A DNA stretch of 64,000 nucleotides from Rhodovulum sp. P5 (lineage in GTDB: Bacteria > Pseudomonadota > Alphaproteobacteria > Rhodobacterales > Rhodobacteraceae): the NCBI RefSeq assembly GCF_002079305.1, contig NZ_CP015039.1, forward strand, positions 2,960,001 to 3,024,000, written 5' to 3'. The notes beneath the pieces are model-generated. The model searched no databases. It was not told where the DNA came from and was given only the letters and a program-made list of their open reading frames with translations. Of the stretch, positions 18,475-27,073 are shown piece by piece; position 1 is the stretch's first letter; each line of letters starts with the position of its first letter. The translations under genes and the position numbers were made by a program.

Positions 18475-21186
18475 ATGTCGGAAATCAGCCGGGTCTCGCT
18501 TTTCGGCAAGCTCAACAGTCTGGGCTACAAGGCCATCGACGAGGCTACGGTGTTCTGCAAGTTGCGGCAGAACCCTTACGTCGAGTTGGTTCACTGGCTG
18601 TTCCAGATCGTGCAGCAGCCGGACAGCGACATGCACCGCATCATGGAGCATTACAAGCTGGACCCCTCGGTGCTGGCGAAAGACATGACCGCCGCGCTGG
18701 ACAAGCTGCCCCGCGGCGCCACCGCGATCAGCGATCTGTCCGAACATATCGAGGACGCGGTGCAATGGGCGTGGCTTTACGGCTCGCTCCAGTTCAACAC
18801 CAGCCATGTGCGCACCGGGCATCTGGTCATCGGCATGATGAAGACGCCCGCGCTGCGCAACATCCTGATCGGGATCAGCCGGGAGTTCGCCAAGATCAAG
18901 GTCGACGACCTGATCGAGAATTTCGCCGACATCACGGGCGGCTCGCCCGAGGACAGCCTGCGGGCGCAGGACGGCTCTTCCCTCGGGACCGAACCGGGGG
19001 CGGACAGCGGGGCGATGCCCTCGGCGCAACTGGGCAAGCAGGAGGCGCTGAAGCAGTTCTGCACCGACATGACCCAGCAGGCCCGCGACGGCAAGATTGA
19101 CCATATCGTCGGGCGCGACGCGGAAATCCGGCAGATCGTCGATATCCTGATGCGGCGGCGGCAGAACAACCCGATCCTGACCGGGGAGGCCGGGGTCGGC
19201 AAGACCGCGGTGGTAGAAGGGTTCGCGATGCGCATCGCGCGCGGCGACGTCCCGCCCTCGCTCAAGGACGCGCGGCTGTTGTCGCTGGATGTCGGTCTTT
19301 TGCAGGCTGGCGCGTCGATGAAGGGGGAGTTCGAGAACCGCCTGCGGCAGGTGATCGAGGAGGTGCAGGCCAGCCCCGTGCCCATCGTGATGTTCGTGGA
19401 TGAGACCCATACGCTGGTGGGGGCCGGTGGCGCGGCGGGCACGGGCGATGCGGCGAACCTGCTGAAACCGGCGCTGGCGCGCGGCACGCTCAGGACCATC
19501 GGCGCCACCACCTGGGCCGAATACAAGAAGCATATCGAGAAGGACCCGGCCCTGACCCGCCGCTTCCAGGTGGTGCAGGTGGAGGAACCGGCCCTCGACA
19601 AGGCGCTGTTGATGATGCGGGGTATCGCGTCCAGCCTTGAAGGGCACCACAAGGTGCAGGTGCTGGACGAGGGTTTGGAATCGGCGGTGAACCTGTCGGC
19701 GCGCTATATCCCCGCGCGGCAGTTGCCGGACAAGTCGGTCAGCGTGCTGGATACCGCCTGCGCGCGCGTTGCCGTCAGCCAGCACGCCGTGCCGGCCGAG
19801 GTCGACGATGCCCGCAAACGGATCGACGCGTACAATACCGAACTGGAGATCATCGCCCGCGACGAAAGCGCCGGGCAGGACGTGACCGCGCGGCGGGCAG
19901 AGATCGGCGAGGCGCTGGAAAAGGAACAGGCGCGACTGGACGCGTTGGAGGCGCGCTGGGGCCGCGAAAAGGACATCGTCACGGAAATCCTCGACCTGCG
20001 CGCCAAGCTGCGCGAGGGCGGCGCCCCGGTGGACAGCGAAGAAGCGGAAGGCGAGGAAGCCGCCGAAGCCTCTCCCATGACGGCGGAGGAGCGGGCCGAG
20101 GCCCTGGCCGCCTTGCGCGCCAAGAATGCGGAACTGGCAGAGATTCAGGACGAAGACCCGCTGATCCTGCCCATCGTCGATGCGCAGGCTGTGGCCAGCG
20201 TCGTGGGGGACTGGACGGGCATTCCGGTGGGGCGCATGGTCCGCAACGAATTGCAGACCGTGCTGGATCTGGAACAGCATCTGGCCCAGCGGGTGATCGG
20301 GCAGGACCATGCCATGCAGATGATCGCCAAGCGGATCCAGACCAGCCGCGCAGGCCTCGACAACCCCAACAAGCCCATCGGGGTGTTCATGCTGGCCGGG
20401 ACATCCGGCGTGGGCAAGACGGAAACGGCGCTCGCCCTGGCCGAGGTTCTGTATGGGGGCGAACAGAACGTCATCACCATCAATATGAGCGAGTATCAGG
20501 AGGCGCACACGGTCAGCAGCCTGAAGGGCGCGCCGCCGGGCTATGTCGGCTATGGCGAGGGCGGTGTGCTGACCGAAGCGGTGCGGCGCAAGCCCTACTC
20601 GGTGGTGCTGCTGGACGAGGTGGAAAAGGCGCATCCCGACGTGCACGAGCTGTTCTTCCAGGTGTTCGACAAGGGCACGATGGAAGATGGCGAGGGCCGG
20701 GTGATCGACTTCAAGAACACGCTGATCCTGCTGACCTCGAATGTCGGGTCGGACCTGATCATGGACATGTGCGCCGACCCCGACCTGATGCCAGAGCCGG
20801 AGGGCATCGCCAAGGCCCTGCGTGAACCTTTGCTTAAGGTCTTTCCCGCGGCCCTGCTTGGCCGGCTTGTCACGATCCCCTACTATCCGCTCAGCCCGGA
20901 AATTCTGGGCGCGATCACCAGGTTGCAGCTTGGCAAGATCAAGAAGCGGGTGGAGGCCACGCACAAGGTGCCCTTTGCCTATTCCGACGCGGTGGTGGAC
21001 ACCATCGTGTCGCGCTGTCAGGAATTGGAGTCCGGGGGCCGTATGATCGACGCCATCGTGACCAACACCATGCTGCCCGATATCAGCCGCGAATTCCTGA
21101 TGCGGATGATCGCGGGCGAGGAGGTGCAGCAAGTGGCCATCGACGTCACGGACGGTACCTTCACCTACGCCTTCGACGCGGCGTAG
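18475..21186 (+). CDS. clpV: T6SS AAA+ ATPase ClpV (TssH)
   Basis: Hexameric Clp/Hsp100 ATPase that disassembles contracted TssB/C sheaths. The 903-residue protein has the ClpN-type N-terminal domain (about 1-160), a first AAA+ module with Walker A GEAGVGKT (237-244) and Walker B in PIVMFVDETHTLVG, a middle coiled-coil region (about 445-560), and a second AAA+ module with Walker A GTSGVGKT (642-649) and SVVLLDEVEKAHPDV as Walker B. Both ATP sites look intact. The ribosome site AAAGGAGG is close to ideal. Placed between wedge genes and vgrG, as in many systems. Confidence 0.97.
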   Translation: MSEISRVSLFGKLNSLGYKAIDEATVFCKLRQNPYVELVHWLFQIVQQPDSDMHRIMEHYKLDPSVLAKDMTAALDKLPRGATAISDLSEHIEDAVQWAWLYGSLQFNTSHVRTGHLVIGMMKTPALRNILIGISREFAKIKVDDLIENFADITGGSPEDSLRAQDGSSLGTEPGADSGAMPSAQLGKQEALKQFCTDMTQQARDGKIDHIVGRDAEIRQIVDILMRRRQNNPILTGEAGVGKTAVVEGFAMRIARGDVPPSLKDARLLSLDVGLLQAGASMKGEFENRLRQVIEEVQASPVPIVMFVDETHTLVGAGGAAGTGDAANLLKPALARGTLRTIGATTWAEYKKHIEKDPALTRRFQVVQVEEPALDKALLMMRGIASSLEGHHKVQVLDEGLESAVNLSARYIPARQLPDKSVSVLDTACARVAVSQHAVPAEVDDARKRIDAYNTELEIIARDESAGQDVTARRAEIGEALEKEQARLDALEARWGREKDIVTEILDLRAKLREGGAPVDSEEAEGEEAAEASPMTAEERAEALAALRAKNAELAEIQDEDPLILPIVDAQAVASVVGDWTGIPVGRMVRNELQTVLDLEQHLAQRVIGQDHAMQMIAKRIQTSRAGLDNPNKPIGVFMLAGTSGVGKTETALALAEVLYGGEQNVITINMSEYQEAHTVSSLKGAPPGYVGYGEGGVLTEAVRRKPYSVVLLDEVEKAHPDVHELFFQVFDKGTMEDGEGRVIDFKNTLILLTSNVGSDLIMDMCADPDLMPEPEGIAKALREPLLKVFPAALLGRLVTIPYYPLSPEILGAITRLQLGKIKKRVEATHKVPFAYSDAVVDTIVSRCQELESGGRMIDAIVTNTMLPDISREFLMRMIAGEEVQQVAIDVTDGTFTYAFDAA

Positions 21187-21200
21187 GGCCGGAAACGACC

Positions 21201-21228
21201 GCAGGCCCGGCCGCCCGGCCCGGCCTGC
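21201..21228 (+). other. Hairpin between clpV and vgrG
   Basis: Inverted repeat GCAGGCC-C-GGCC, loop GCCC, GGCC-C-GGCCTGC: 11 base pairs with one symmetric C-C mismatch, 15 nt after the clpV stop and 22 nt before vgrG. No T-run. It could tune read-through or mRNA decay between the ATPase and spike genes. Confidence 0.5.
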
Positions 21229-21249
21229 GCCCATGACAAGGAGCGGCCC

Positions 21250-23358
21250 ATGCCCGACGTGACGCAACCGATGACCATGACAAGCGCCCTTGGCAAGGAT
21301 GCGCTGCCTGTGGCGCTGCGGATGGTGGAAGGGTTCAGCACGCTCAGCGCCTTGCAGGTCGATTTCGTGCATCCCGACAAGGCGGTGAAGCTGGAAGACC
21401 TTGTCGGGACGGCGATCGGCGTCACGCTGCACCGCTCCGAAGGTCCGGGGAAGCAGTTTTCCGGCCATGTCATCACCGCCGAGGCGCTGGGCAGCCACAA
21501 GGGCAACGCGCTTTACACGCTGGAGGTGCGGCCCTGGCTGTGGTTCCTGAGCCGGACGATGGAATGCCGGATCTTCCAGGACAAGACGGCGATGGACATC
21601 ATCACCGAGATCATCGGCGAATACGGGTTTTCAAGCCAGTTGCGCGACAGCACGAGCGAGAGCTTTCGCACCCGGGTGATCTGCGTGCAGTACCGGGAAA
21701 CCGATCTCGACTTCGTCAGCCGCCTGATGGAGGAAGAAGGCATCTATTACTTCTTCGAACACGAGGGCAGCACGACGACCATGGTTCTGGCCGACGGGGC
21801 CGCGGCGCACAGCCCCATCCCGGCGACGCTGCCGCTGGAATTCAAGGATGTCGGCGTGAACATCCAGTCCGACCACGTCTATGCCTGGCAAGAGATGGAA
21901 TTCGCCCCCTCGGGCAAGGTCACACTGCGCGACTATGATTTCGAGAAACCCAAGGCCGACCTGACCGCGGCCAAGACACTGCCCAAGGGCAAGCACAGCT
22001 TCAAGGACAAGGAAGTCTACGACTATCCCGGTCTTTACCGCGAAACCGGCGATGGTGACCGGTATGCCAAGATCAAGATCGAAGGCCGGGCATGGGAACA
22101 CCGGACCTTCGTCGGTGCCACCAATGTTGCCACGGTGACCTGCGGCGGTACGCTGAAGATCGACCGCCACGACCGTACCGCGAAAAGTGATGAGTTCATC
22201 GTGATCGGCCTGACCCATATGGCCATCGCCTCTCGCGCGGTCGACCCGACCTATGACAGCGCGATCGGAGAGGGCCGCCGCATCCGGCGCGAGGGCATGG
22301 ACCCCGAGGAAGACTATGTCGACGTGCAGATGAAGGCGCTCCCGAAGGACGTGCAGTATCGCCATCCGCAGACGACGCCGTGCCCGATTATCGCCGGCGT
22401 GCAAACCGCCATCGTCACCGGCCCCTCGGGCGAGGAGATCCACACCGACCAGTACGGCCGCATCCGCATCCAGTTCCACTGGGACCGGCTGGGCGGTTCC
22501 GACGAGACGTCGACCTGCTGGGTCCGGCACATGACGCCGTGGTCGGGCAAGAACTGGGGCATGATCCACATCCCCCGGATCGGGCAGGAGGTCGTGGTGC
22601 AGTTCGAGGAGGGCGATCCGGACCGGCCGCTGGTCGTGGGGATGCTCTACAATGCCGACACGATGCCGCCCTACGGGCTGGACGCCAACAAGACCCAGCA
22701 GGGGATCAAGACGAATTCGTCGAAAGGTGGCGGCGGATTCAACGAGTTGATGTTCGAGGACAAGAAGGGCGAGGAGCTTGTCCGCTTTCAGTCGGAAAAG
22801 GACTATCAGCAGATCGTCAAGAACGACGCCACCATCACCGTCGGGCTGGAGAAGAAGGACAAGGGCGACATGTCCCTCACCGTCCAGCACAACCTGACCG
22901 AACTGGTAAAGACAGGCAATCACCGCCATACGGTGGCGCAGGGCGATCAGACGCTGAAGGTCTCGCAGGGCAAGCAGACCGAGACGATCAAGAGCGACGT
23001 GAAATGGACGGTCGAGGAAGGCGATGTGACCCGCAAGGTGTCCATGGGCAGCGTCAAGGAAGATATCGACATGGGCGACCTGACGGTCGTGCTGGGCATG
23101 GGCAATGAGACGCGCACAATGAAGATGGGCGATTTCAGCCTGAAGACGAGCCTGGGCAAGATCAACCAGGAGGCGATGCAATCCATCGAGCTGAAATGCA
23201 TGGGCAACTCGATCAAGATCGACCCGACGGGCATCACTATCAAGGGGATTATGGTCAAGATCGAGGGCACCGCGATGCTGGAAGCCAAGGCACCCATGAG
23301 TACGGTCAAGGGCGATGCGCTCCTGATCCTCAAGGGCGGCATGACGCTGATCAACTGA
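21250..23358 (+). CDS. vgrG: T6SS spike protein VgrG (TssI)
   Basis: Trimeric spike tip, 702 residues. The gp27-like part occupies roughly 1-370 (including the YRETDLDFVSRLMEEEGIYY signature of VgrG), followed by the gp5-like OB fold with GRIRIQFHWDR and WVRHMTPWSGKNWGMIHIPR, and then a beta-helical needle (about 480-702) rich in short repeats. It ends with the needle, so it carries no C-terminal effector domain; cargo must therefore be attached through adaptors, PAAR or Hcp. Next genes are a small unknown protein and PAAR, a usual place for cargo-loading proteins. Confidence 0.96.
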   Translation: MPDVTQPMTMTSALGKDALPVALRMVEGFSTLSALQVDFVHPDKAVKLEDLVGTAIGVTLHRSEGPGKQFSGHVITAEALGSHKGNALYTLEVRPWLWFLSRTMECRIFQDKTAMDIITEIIGEYGFSSQLRDSTSESFRTRVICVQYRETDLDFVSRLMEEEGIYYFFEHEGSTTTMVLADGAAAHSPIPATLPLEFKDVGVNIQSDHVYAWQEMEFAPSGKVTLRDYDFEKPKADLTAAKTLPKGKHSFKDKEVYDYPGLYRETGDGDRYAKIKIEGRAWEHRTFVGATNVATVTCGGTLKIDRHDRTAKSDEFIVIGLTHMAIASRAVDPTYDSAIGEGRRIRREGMDPEEDYVDVQMKALPKDVQYRHPQTTPCPIIAGVQTAIVTGPSGEEIHTDQYGRIRIQFHWDRLGGSDETSTCWVRHMTPWSGKNWGMIHIPRIGQEVVVQFEEGDPDRPLVVGMLYNADTMPPYGLDANKTQQGIKTNSSKGGGGFNELMFEDKKGEELVRFQSEKDYQQIVKNDATITVGLEKKDKGDMSLTVQHNLTELVKTGNHRHTVAQGDQTLKVSQGKQTETIKSDVKWTVEEGDVTRKVSMGSVKEDIDMGDLTVVLGMGNETRTMKMGDFSLKTSLGKINQEAMQSIELKCMGNSIKIDPTGITIKGIMVKIEGTAMLEAKAPMSTVKGDALLILKGGMTLIN

Positions 23359-23368
23359 GGCGGGGCAT

Positions 23369-23974
23369 ATGTCAGACCGGTTTGCCAATCTCAAGAAGAT
23401 CCCCGACCAGCCCGCGATGCGGCTGCTTGCAGCGGCCAACACCAAGCTGCAGACCAAGACGGAGCTGCCGGCCAGTGCCGGCGTGCCGGCCGTTCTGGCG
23501 GAACTGGAAAAGGCCGGCGCCTTCGTGGAGATGCTACGGCTGATGTCCGTGGCGCTTCCGGGGCGGGAACGGGTCTGGTGGGCCTGTCTGGCCGGGCGCG
23601 ACATCATCGGCCCCGATGCGGCCGAGGTGCCCCTGACGCTGAGCACCGCCGAACACTGGGTGCGCCGCCCGGGCGATGAAACCCAGGCCGCGGTCAAGCA
23701 GGCGCTGGACGCCGCCGATACCGATGACGACCTGACGCTGTGCGCGATGACGGCGCTTTATGCCGATGGCACGCTTGGACCGGGCGAAATGAAAGAGATG
23801 TCGGCGCCGCCGGGCGGTGCCGCGGCGGCGGCCTTCGGGATGAATATCATGGCTTTGCAGAAACTCGGGCTGCCGATCCCCGAGGCGGCCGACGTTCTGA
23901 TCGACCGCGCCCTTGACATTGCGCGTGGCGGCAATGGTAAGCCGAAGGGCGCAACAACGACGGCGGAGGGCTGA
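23369..23974 (+). CDS. T6SS-associated protein of unknown function between VgrG and PAAR
   Basis: A 201-residue, mostly helical protein without signal peptide or membrane segment. It contains ERVWWACLAGRDIIGP, AAAFGMNIMALQKLGLPIPE and an Ala-rich middle. It resembles small proteins seen in alphaproteobacterial T6SS loci (possibly the DUF6931 family; this name is from memory and not verified). Start ATG is 10 bp after vgrG and its stop is 3 bp before PAAR, so it is in the spike block. Position suggests an adaptor for loading cargo or PAAR onto VgrG, but no catalytic motif or known adaptor domain (DUF1795, DUF2169, DUF4123) is visible. Confidence 0.6.
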   Translation: MSDRFANLKKIPDQPAMRLLAAANTKLQTKTELPASAGVPAVLAELEKAGAFVEMLRLMSVALPGRERVWWACLAGRDIIGPDAAEVPLTLSTAEHWVRRPGDETQAAVKQALDAADTDDDLTLCAMTALYADGTLGPGEMKEMSAPPGGAAAAAFGMNIMALQKLGLPIPEAADVLIDRALDIARGGNGKPKGATTTAEG

Positions 23975-23977
23975 GAC

Positions 23978-24271
23978 ATGCCACCCCAGGCAAGAATGAC
24001 CGACCCGCATACCGGCCCCTGTACCAAGGGCGCGCCGATGCCGATCCTGCCGCCATGTGCCGTGACCGTCCTGGTGTGCAATCTGCCGGCCGCGCGTGTG
24101 ACGGACATGTCGATGTTCGTGCCGCCGCCCCCGCCGCCTTTTCCGCACCCGATCGTCAGGGGCTCCATGACGGTCATGATCCAGAAACTCCCGGCCGCGC
24201 GCATGGGCGATATGTGTTCCATGGGGGGCACGATCATCATGGGCGCCCCCACTGTCATTACAGGTGGCTGA
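23978..24271 (+). CDS. PAAR-domain spike tip protein
   Basis: Small cone-shaped protein (97 residues) that sharpens the VgrG tip. The whole sequence is one PAAR domain: PQARMTDPHTGPCTKGAPMP, repeated PAARVTDM and PAARMGDM segments, and conserved His/Cys residues (H10, C14, C27, C34, C77) of which a subset would bind zinc. No C-terminal toxin extension is present. Its stop is 6 bp before the FHA gene. The proline run in the middle (PPPPPPFPHP) is a feature of PAAR proteins in this clade. Confidence 0.9.
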   Translation: MPPQARMTDPHTGPCTKGAPMPILPPCAVTVLVCNLPAARVTDMSMFVPPPPPPFPHPIVRGSMTVMIQKLPAARMGDMCSMGGTIIMGAPTVITGG

Positions 24272-24277
24272 TACTGA

Positions 24278-25693
24278 ATGTCCGTAGTTGTTAAGTTCCA
24301 GTCCACGGGGACCATGCCCGGCGACGCCCGTCCGGTGCCGATGGTCGGTAAATCGATGACCATCGGGCGAGGAGAAGACAACGATCTTGTCCTGCCCGAC
24401 CCCGACAAGGTCGTGTCCAAGAACCACTGCACCATCGAGGACCAGAACGGCAATGTCGTGGTCATCGACTTTTCCACCAACGGAACCTTCCTGAACTATG
24501 GCAAGGTGCCTCTTGGCCTGACGCCGACACCGCTGAACGACGGGGATATCCTGTGCATCGGCAGCTATGAACTGGTGGTCGATCTGGCGTCCGAGGCTGC
24601 GCCCGGCCCGGGCGACCTGCCCCCGCTTGGCGAAACCCAGGTGTCCCCGGGCAAGGTCGATCCCTTCGGGGGCATCGCGGGGCCGAGCGACACCCAGGAC
24701 AATGGCGATTTCCTTGACGATCTGCTGGGCGAAAGCCGGTCGCCGAAAGGCCATGGCAGCGTCACGCGCCCCGGTCTGGACGACGCGGGTGCCGGTGCTG
24801 ACGGCCTGTTGCCGCCGCTTGATGCCGATGACCTGCTGGGCCCGTCGGCGATGCCGGACGGCCCGGCGATGTCGCAGCACAACCCCGCCACCAGCGATGC
24901 CTTCCGCCCGCCACAGCCGCAGGCGCCGCAAATCCCCGATGACTGGGACAATCTTCTCGACCCCGGGGCGGTGACGCGGCCGCCGCAGTCGACGCAGCCC
25001 CCCACGCCCGGCGACTGGCCCGGCCATGCGGACATGACCGCGCCCGGCTCACACTCCCTGCCGGTGACCGGGGCCACGCAAATGACCGGTGGGTCGTTGA
25101 TGGAGACGTTCCTTGTTGCCGCCGACATGCCGGAACTGGCGGTCGCGCCCGAGGACGAATCCGTGGTCATGGCCCGTGTCGGCCGTATCTTCCGCATCTT
25201 CGTGGAAGGGGTGCGCGACGTGCTGCTGGCGCGCAGCGCCCTGAAATCGGAGTTCCGGATCGAGACGACGATGATCGCGGCGCAGGGCAACAGCCCGCTG
25301 AAATTCTCGATGACCCCGGACATGGCGATGGAGGGGATGCTCAAACCCTCCCGCGGGTTCCAGCCGCCCGAGGATGCGGCGAACGAGGCGCTGGACGATA
25401 TCAAGGCGCACCAGATCGCGATGGTGACGGGGATGGAGGCCGCGCTGAAAGGCGTGCTGGCCCAGCTGTCGCCGGAGCAGCTTGAGACCAAGATCACCGA
25501 TCCCGGCGGCATCGGCGCGATGTTCAAGGGCCGCAAGGCGCGCTACTGGGAAGCCTATGAACAGCTTTACGCCGATATCGCCCAGCAGGCCGAGACCGAT
25601 TTCCAGGAGCTGTTCGCAAGGGAATTCGCCCGGGCCTATCAGGCGCAGTTGCAGCGGCTGAAGGCCGAGGCCCGAAACGGAGGCAGGCGCTAG
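24278..25693 (+). CDS. tagH: T6SS FHA-domain protein (TagH/Fha)
   Basis: Cytoplasmic phosphothreonine reader of 471 residues. The N-terminal FHA domain (about 22-105) keeps all key positions: IGRGEDNDLVL, the Ser and His in VVSKNHC, and STNGTFLNYG. A long Pro/Gly/Asp-rich linker (about 110-290) follows, then the TagH C-terminal domain (about 295-460; ARVGRIFRIFVEGVRDVLLA). In Pseudomonas and Agrobacterium the homologous Fha protein binds phosphorylated partner proteins and activates assembly. A second copy of this architecture is at 60087-61391. Confidence 0.92.
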   Translation: MSVVVKFQSTGTMPGDARPVPMVGKSMTIGRGEDNDLVLPDPDKVVSKNHCTIEDQNGNVVVIDFSTNGTFLNYGKVPLGLTPTPLNDGDILCIGSYELVVDLASEAAPGPGDLPPLGETQVSPGKVDPFGGIAGPSDTQDNGDFLDDLLGESRSPKGHGSVTRPGLDDAGAGADGLLPPLDADDLLGPSAMPDGPAMSQHNPATSDAFRPPQPQAPQIPDDWDNLLDPGAVTRPPQSTQPPTPGDWPGHADMTAPGSHSLPVTGATQMTGGSLMETFLVAADMPELAVAPEDESVVMARVGRIFRIFVEGVRDVLLARSALKSEFRIETTMIAAQGNSPLKFSMTPDMAMEGMLKPSRGFQPPEDAANEALDDIKAHQIAMVTGMEAALKGVLAQLSPEQLETKITDPGGIGAMFKGRKARYWEAYEQLYADIAQQAETDFQELFAREFARAYQAQLQRLKAEARNGGRR

Positions 25694-25696
25694 ACG

Positions 25697-27037
25697 ATGT
25701 CGTGGGACAGCAAGGTACTCTGGACCGAGGGGCTGTTCCTGCAGCCGCAACACTTTCAGCAGCAGGATCGCCATACCGGTGCGCTGGTCGCGGGGCTGGC
25801 GCACCGTCTGACGCCCTATGCCTGGGGTGTCAGCGCGTTCGAGATCGACCGCGACGCGCTGAAGATCGGGCAGTTCGCGGTGAAATCCTGCGCCGGGCTC
25901 ACGCAGGACGGCACCGTGTTCCGCGTCCCCGATGCGGAGGATCACCCGCCCGCGCTGGACGTGCCCGCAACGATCAAGGATTGCGTCGTCTACCTGTCGG
26001 TGCCTGCGCGGCGGCAGGGCGCGATGGAGGTCGACCTTTCGGGGGCAGAGTTGTCCGCCGCCCGCCTGCGCCCCGGCGAGCAGGAAGTCACCGACACGAT
26101 GGGCACCGCGCGTACGCCCGTTACGCTGGCGGTGGGCAAGATGCGGCTGCAATTCGCGCTGGCGGTCGACGATCTGGCCGACCGTCTGGTGATCCCAATC
26201 GCCAAGATCATCGAGGTTCGCCCGGACCAGGAAATCGTGCTCGATTCCGGCTTCATCCCCTCGGTGATGGATGTGCGCGCCTCGACCGTTCTGTCGGGGC
26301 TGTTGACGGAGCTTGAGGGGCTTTTGACCCACCGGATGACGGCGCTGGCCGGACGGCTGACGCAATCGGGTGCGGTCAAGGGCACGGCCGAGATCCAGGA
26401 CTTCCTGCTGCTTCAAGTGATCAACCGGGCGCTGCCGATGGTGCGCCATTTCACGCAACTTGAAAACCTGCATCCCGAACGGCTTTATACCGAATTGCTG
26501 CGCCTGACCGGGGAGCTGGCCAGCTTCATGGCCGCCGAACGGCACCCGCCGCAATTCCTTGCCTATCAGCATCACGACCTGACCGGTTGTTTCGGCCCCC
26601 CGATCCGGGAGCTGCGGACCTATCTGTCGGCGGTTCTGGAAACCGCGGCGGTGTCGATCCCGCTCGACCCGCGGAAATACGGGATCTCGGTGGGGCTGAT
26701 CGCCGACCGCAAGCTGATCGGCAATGCCAGCTTCGTTCTGTCGGTCAGTGCCGACATGGCCGAGGAAACCGTGCGCCGCCATTTCTCCGGCCATGCCAAG
26801 ATCGGCCCGGTGGAGGAGATCCGGACATTGGTGAACTCTGCCCTGCCGGGGATCGAACTGACCCCGCTGCCGGTCGCGCCGCGCCAGATCCCCTATGCCG
26901 CGGGCAATGTCTATTTCCAGCTTGATGCGAACAGCCCCTATTGGGGGAAGATGACCACCTCGGGCGGGATCGCGGTTCATGTCTCGGGGGAATATCCCGG
27001 GCTGAAGATGGAGCTTTGGGCGATCCGTCAGGGCTAG
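25697..27037 (+). CDS. tssK: T6SS baseplate-membrane connector TssK
   Basis: 446-residue trimeric protein linking the baseplate wedge to the TssL/TssM membrane complex. The N-terminus, with VLWTEGLFLQPQHFQQQDR, is the family signature. FQLDANSPYWGKMTTSG lies near the C-terminus, as expected of the connector head. Start ATG is 3 bp after the tagH stop. It precedes tssL by 36 bp, consistent with a block of membrane-complex genes. Confidence 0.95.
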   Translation: MSWDSKVLWTEGLFLQPQHFQQQDRHTGALVAGLAHRLTPYAWGVSAFEIDRDALKIGQFAVKSCAGLTQDGTVFRVPDAEDHPPALDVPATIKDCVVYLSVPARRQGAMEVDLSGAELSAARLRPGEQEVTDTMGTARTPVTLAVGKMRLQFALAVDDLADRLVIPIAKIIEVRPDQEIVLDSGFIPSVMDVRASTVLSGLLTELEGLLTHRMTALAGRLTQSGAVKGTAEIQDFLLLQVINRALPMVRHFTQLENLHPERLYTELLRLTGELASFMAAERHPPQFLAYQHHDLTGCFGPPIRELRTYLSAVLETAAVSIPLDPRKYGISVGLIADRKLIGNASFVLSVSADMAEETVRRHFSGHAKIGPVEEIRTLVNSALPGIELTPLPVAPRQIPYAAGNVYFQLDANSPYWGKMTTSGGIAVHVSGEYPGLKMELWAIRQG

Positions 27038-27073
27038 GCCGGGACGGCATGCGCAACACAGGGAGACGGTTCC

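Noticed and set aside
17137..21498. A 1453-residue open frame on the minus strand
   Set aside because: Antisense to tssF, tssG and clpV, across three well-recognised genes; no ribosome site or domain.
21250..24271. Phage tail genes (prophage)
   Set aside because: VgrG and PAAR look phage-like, but the surrounding TssA-M genes define a T6SS and no integrase, lysis or capsid gene is present.
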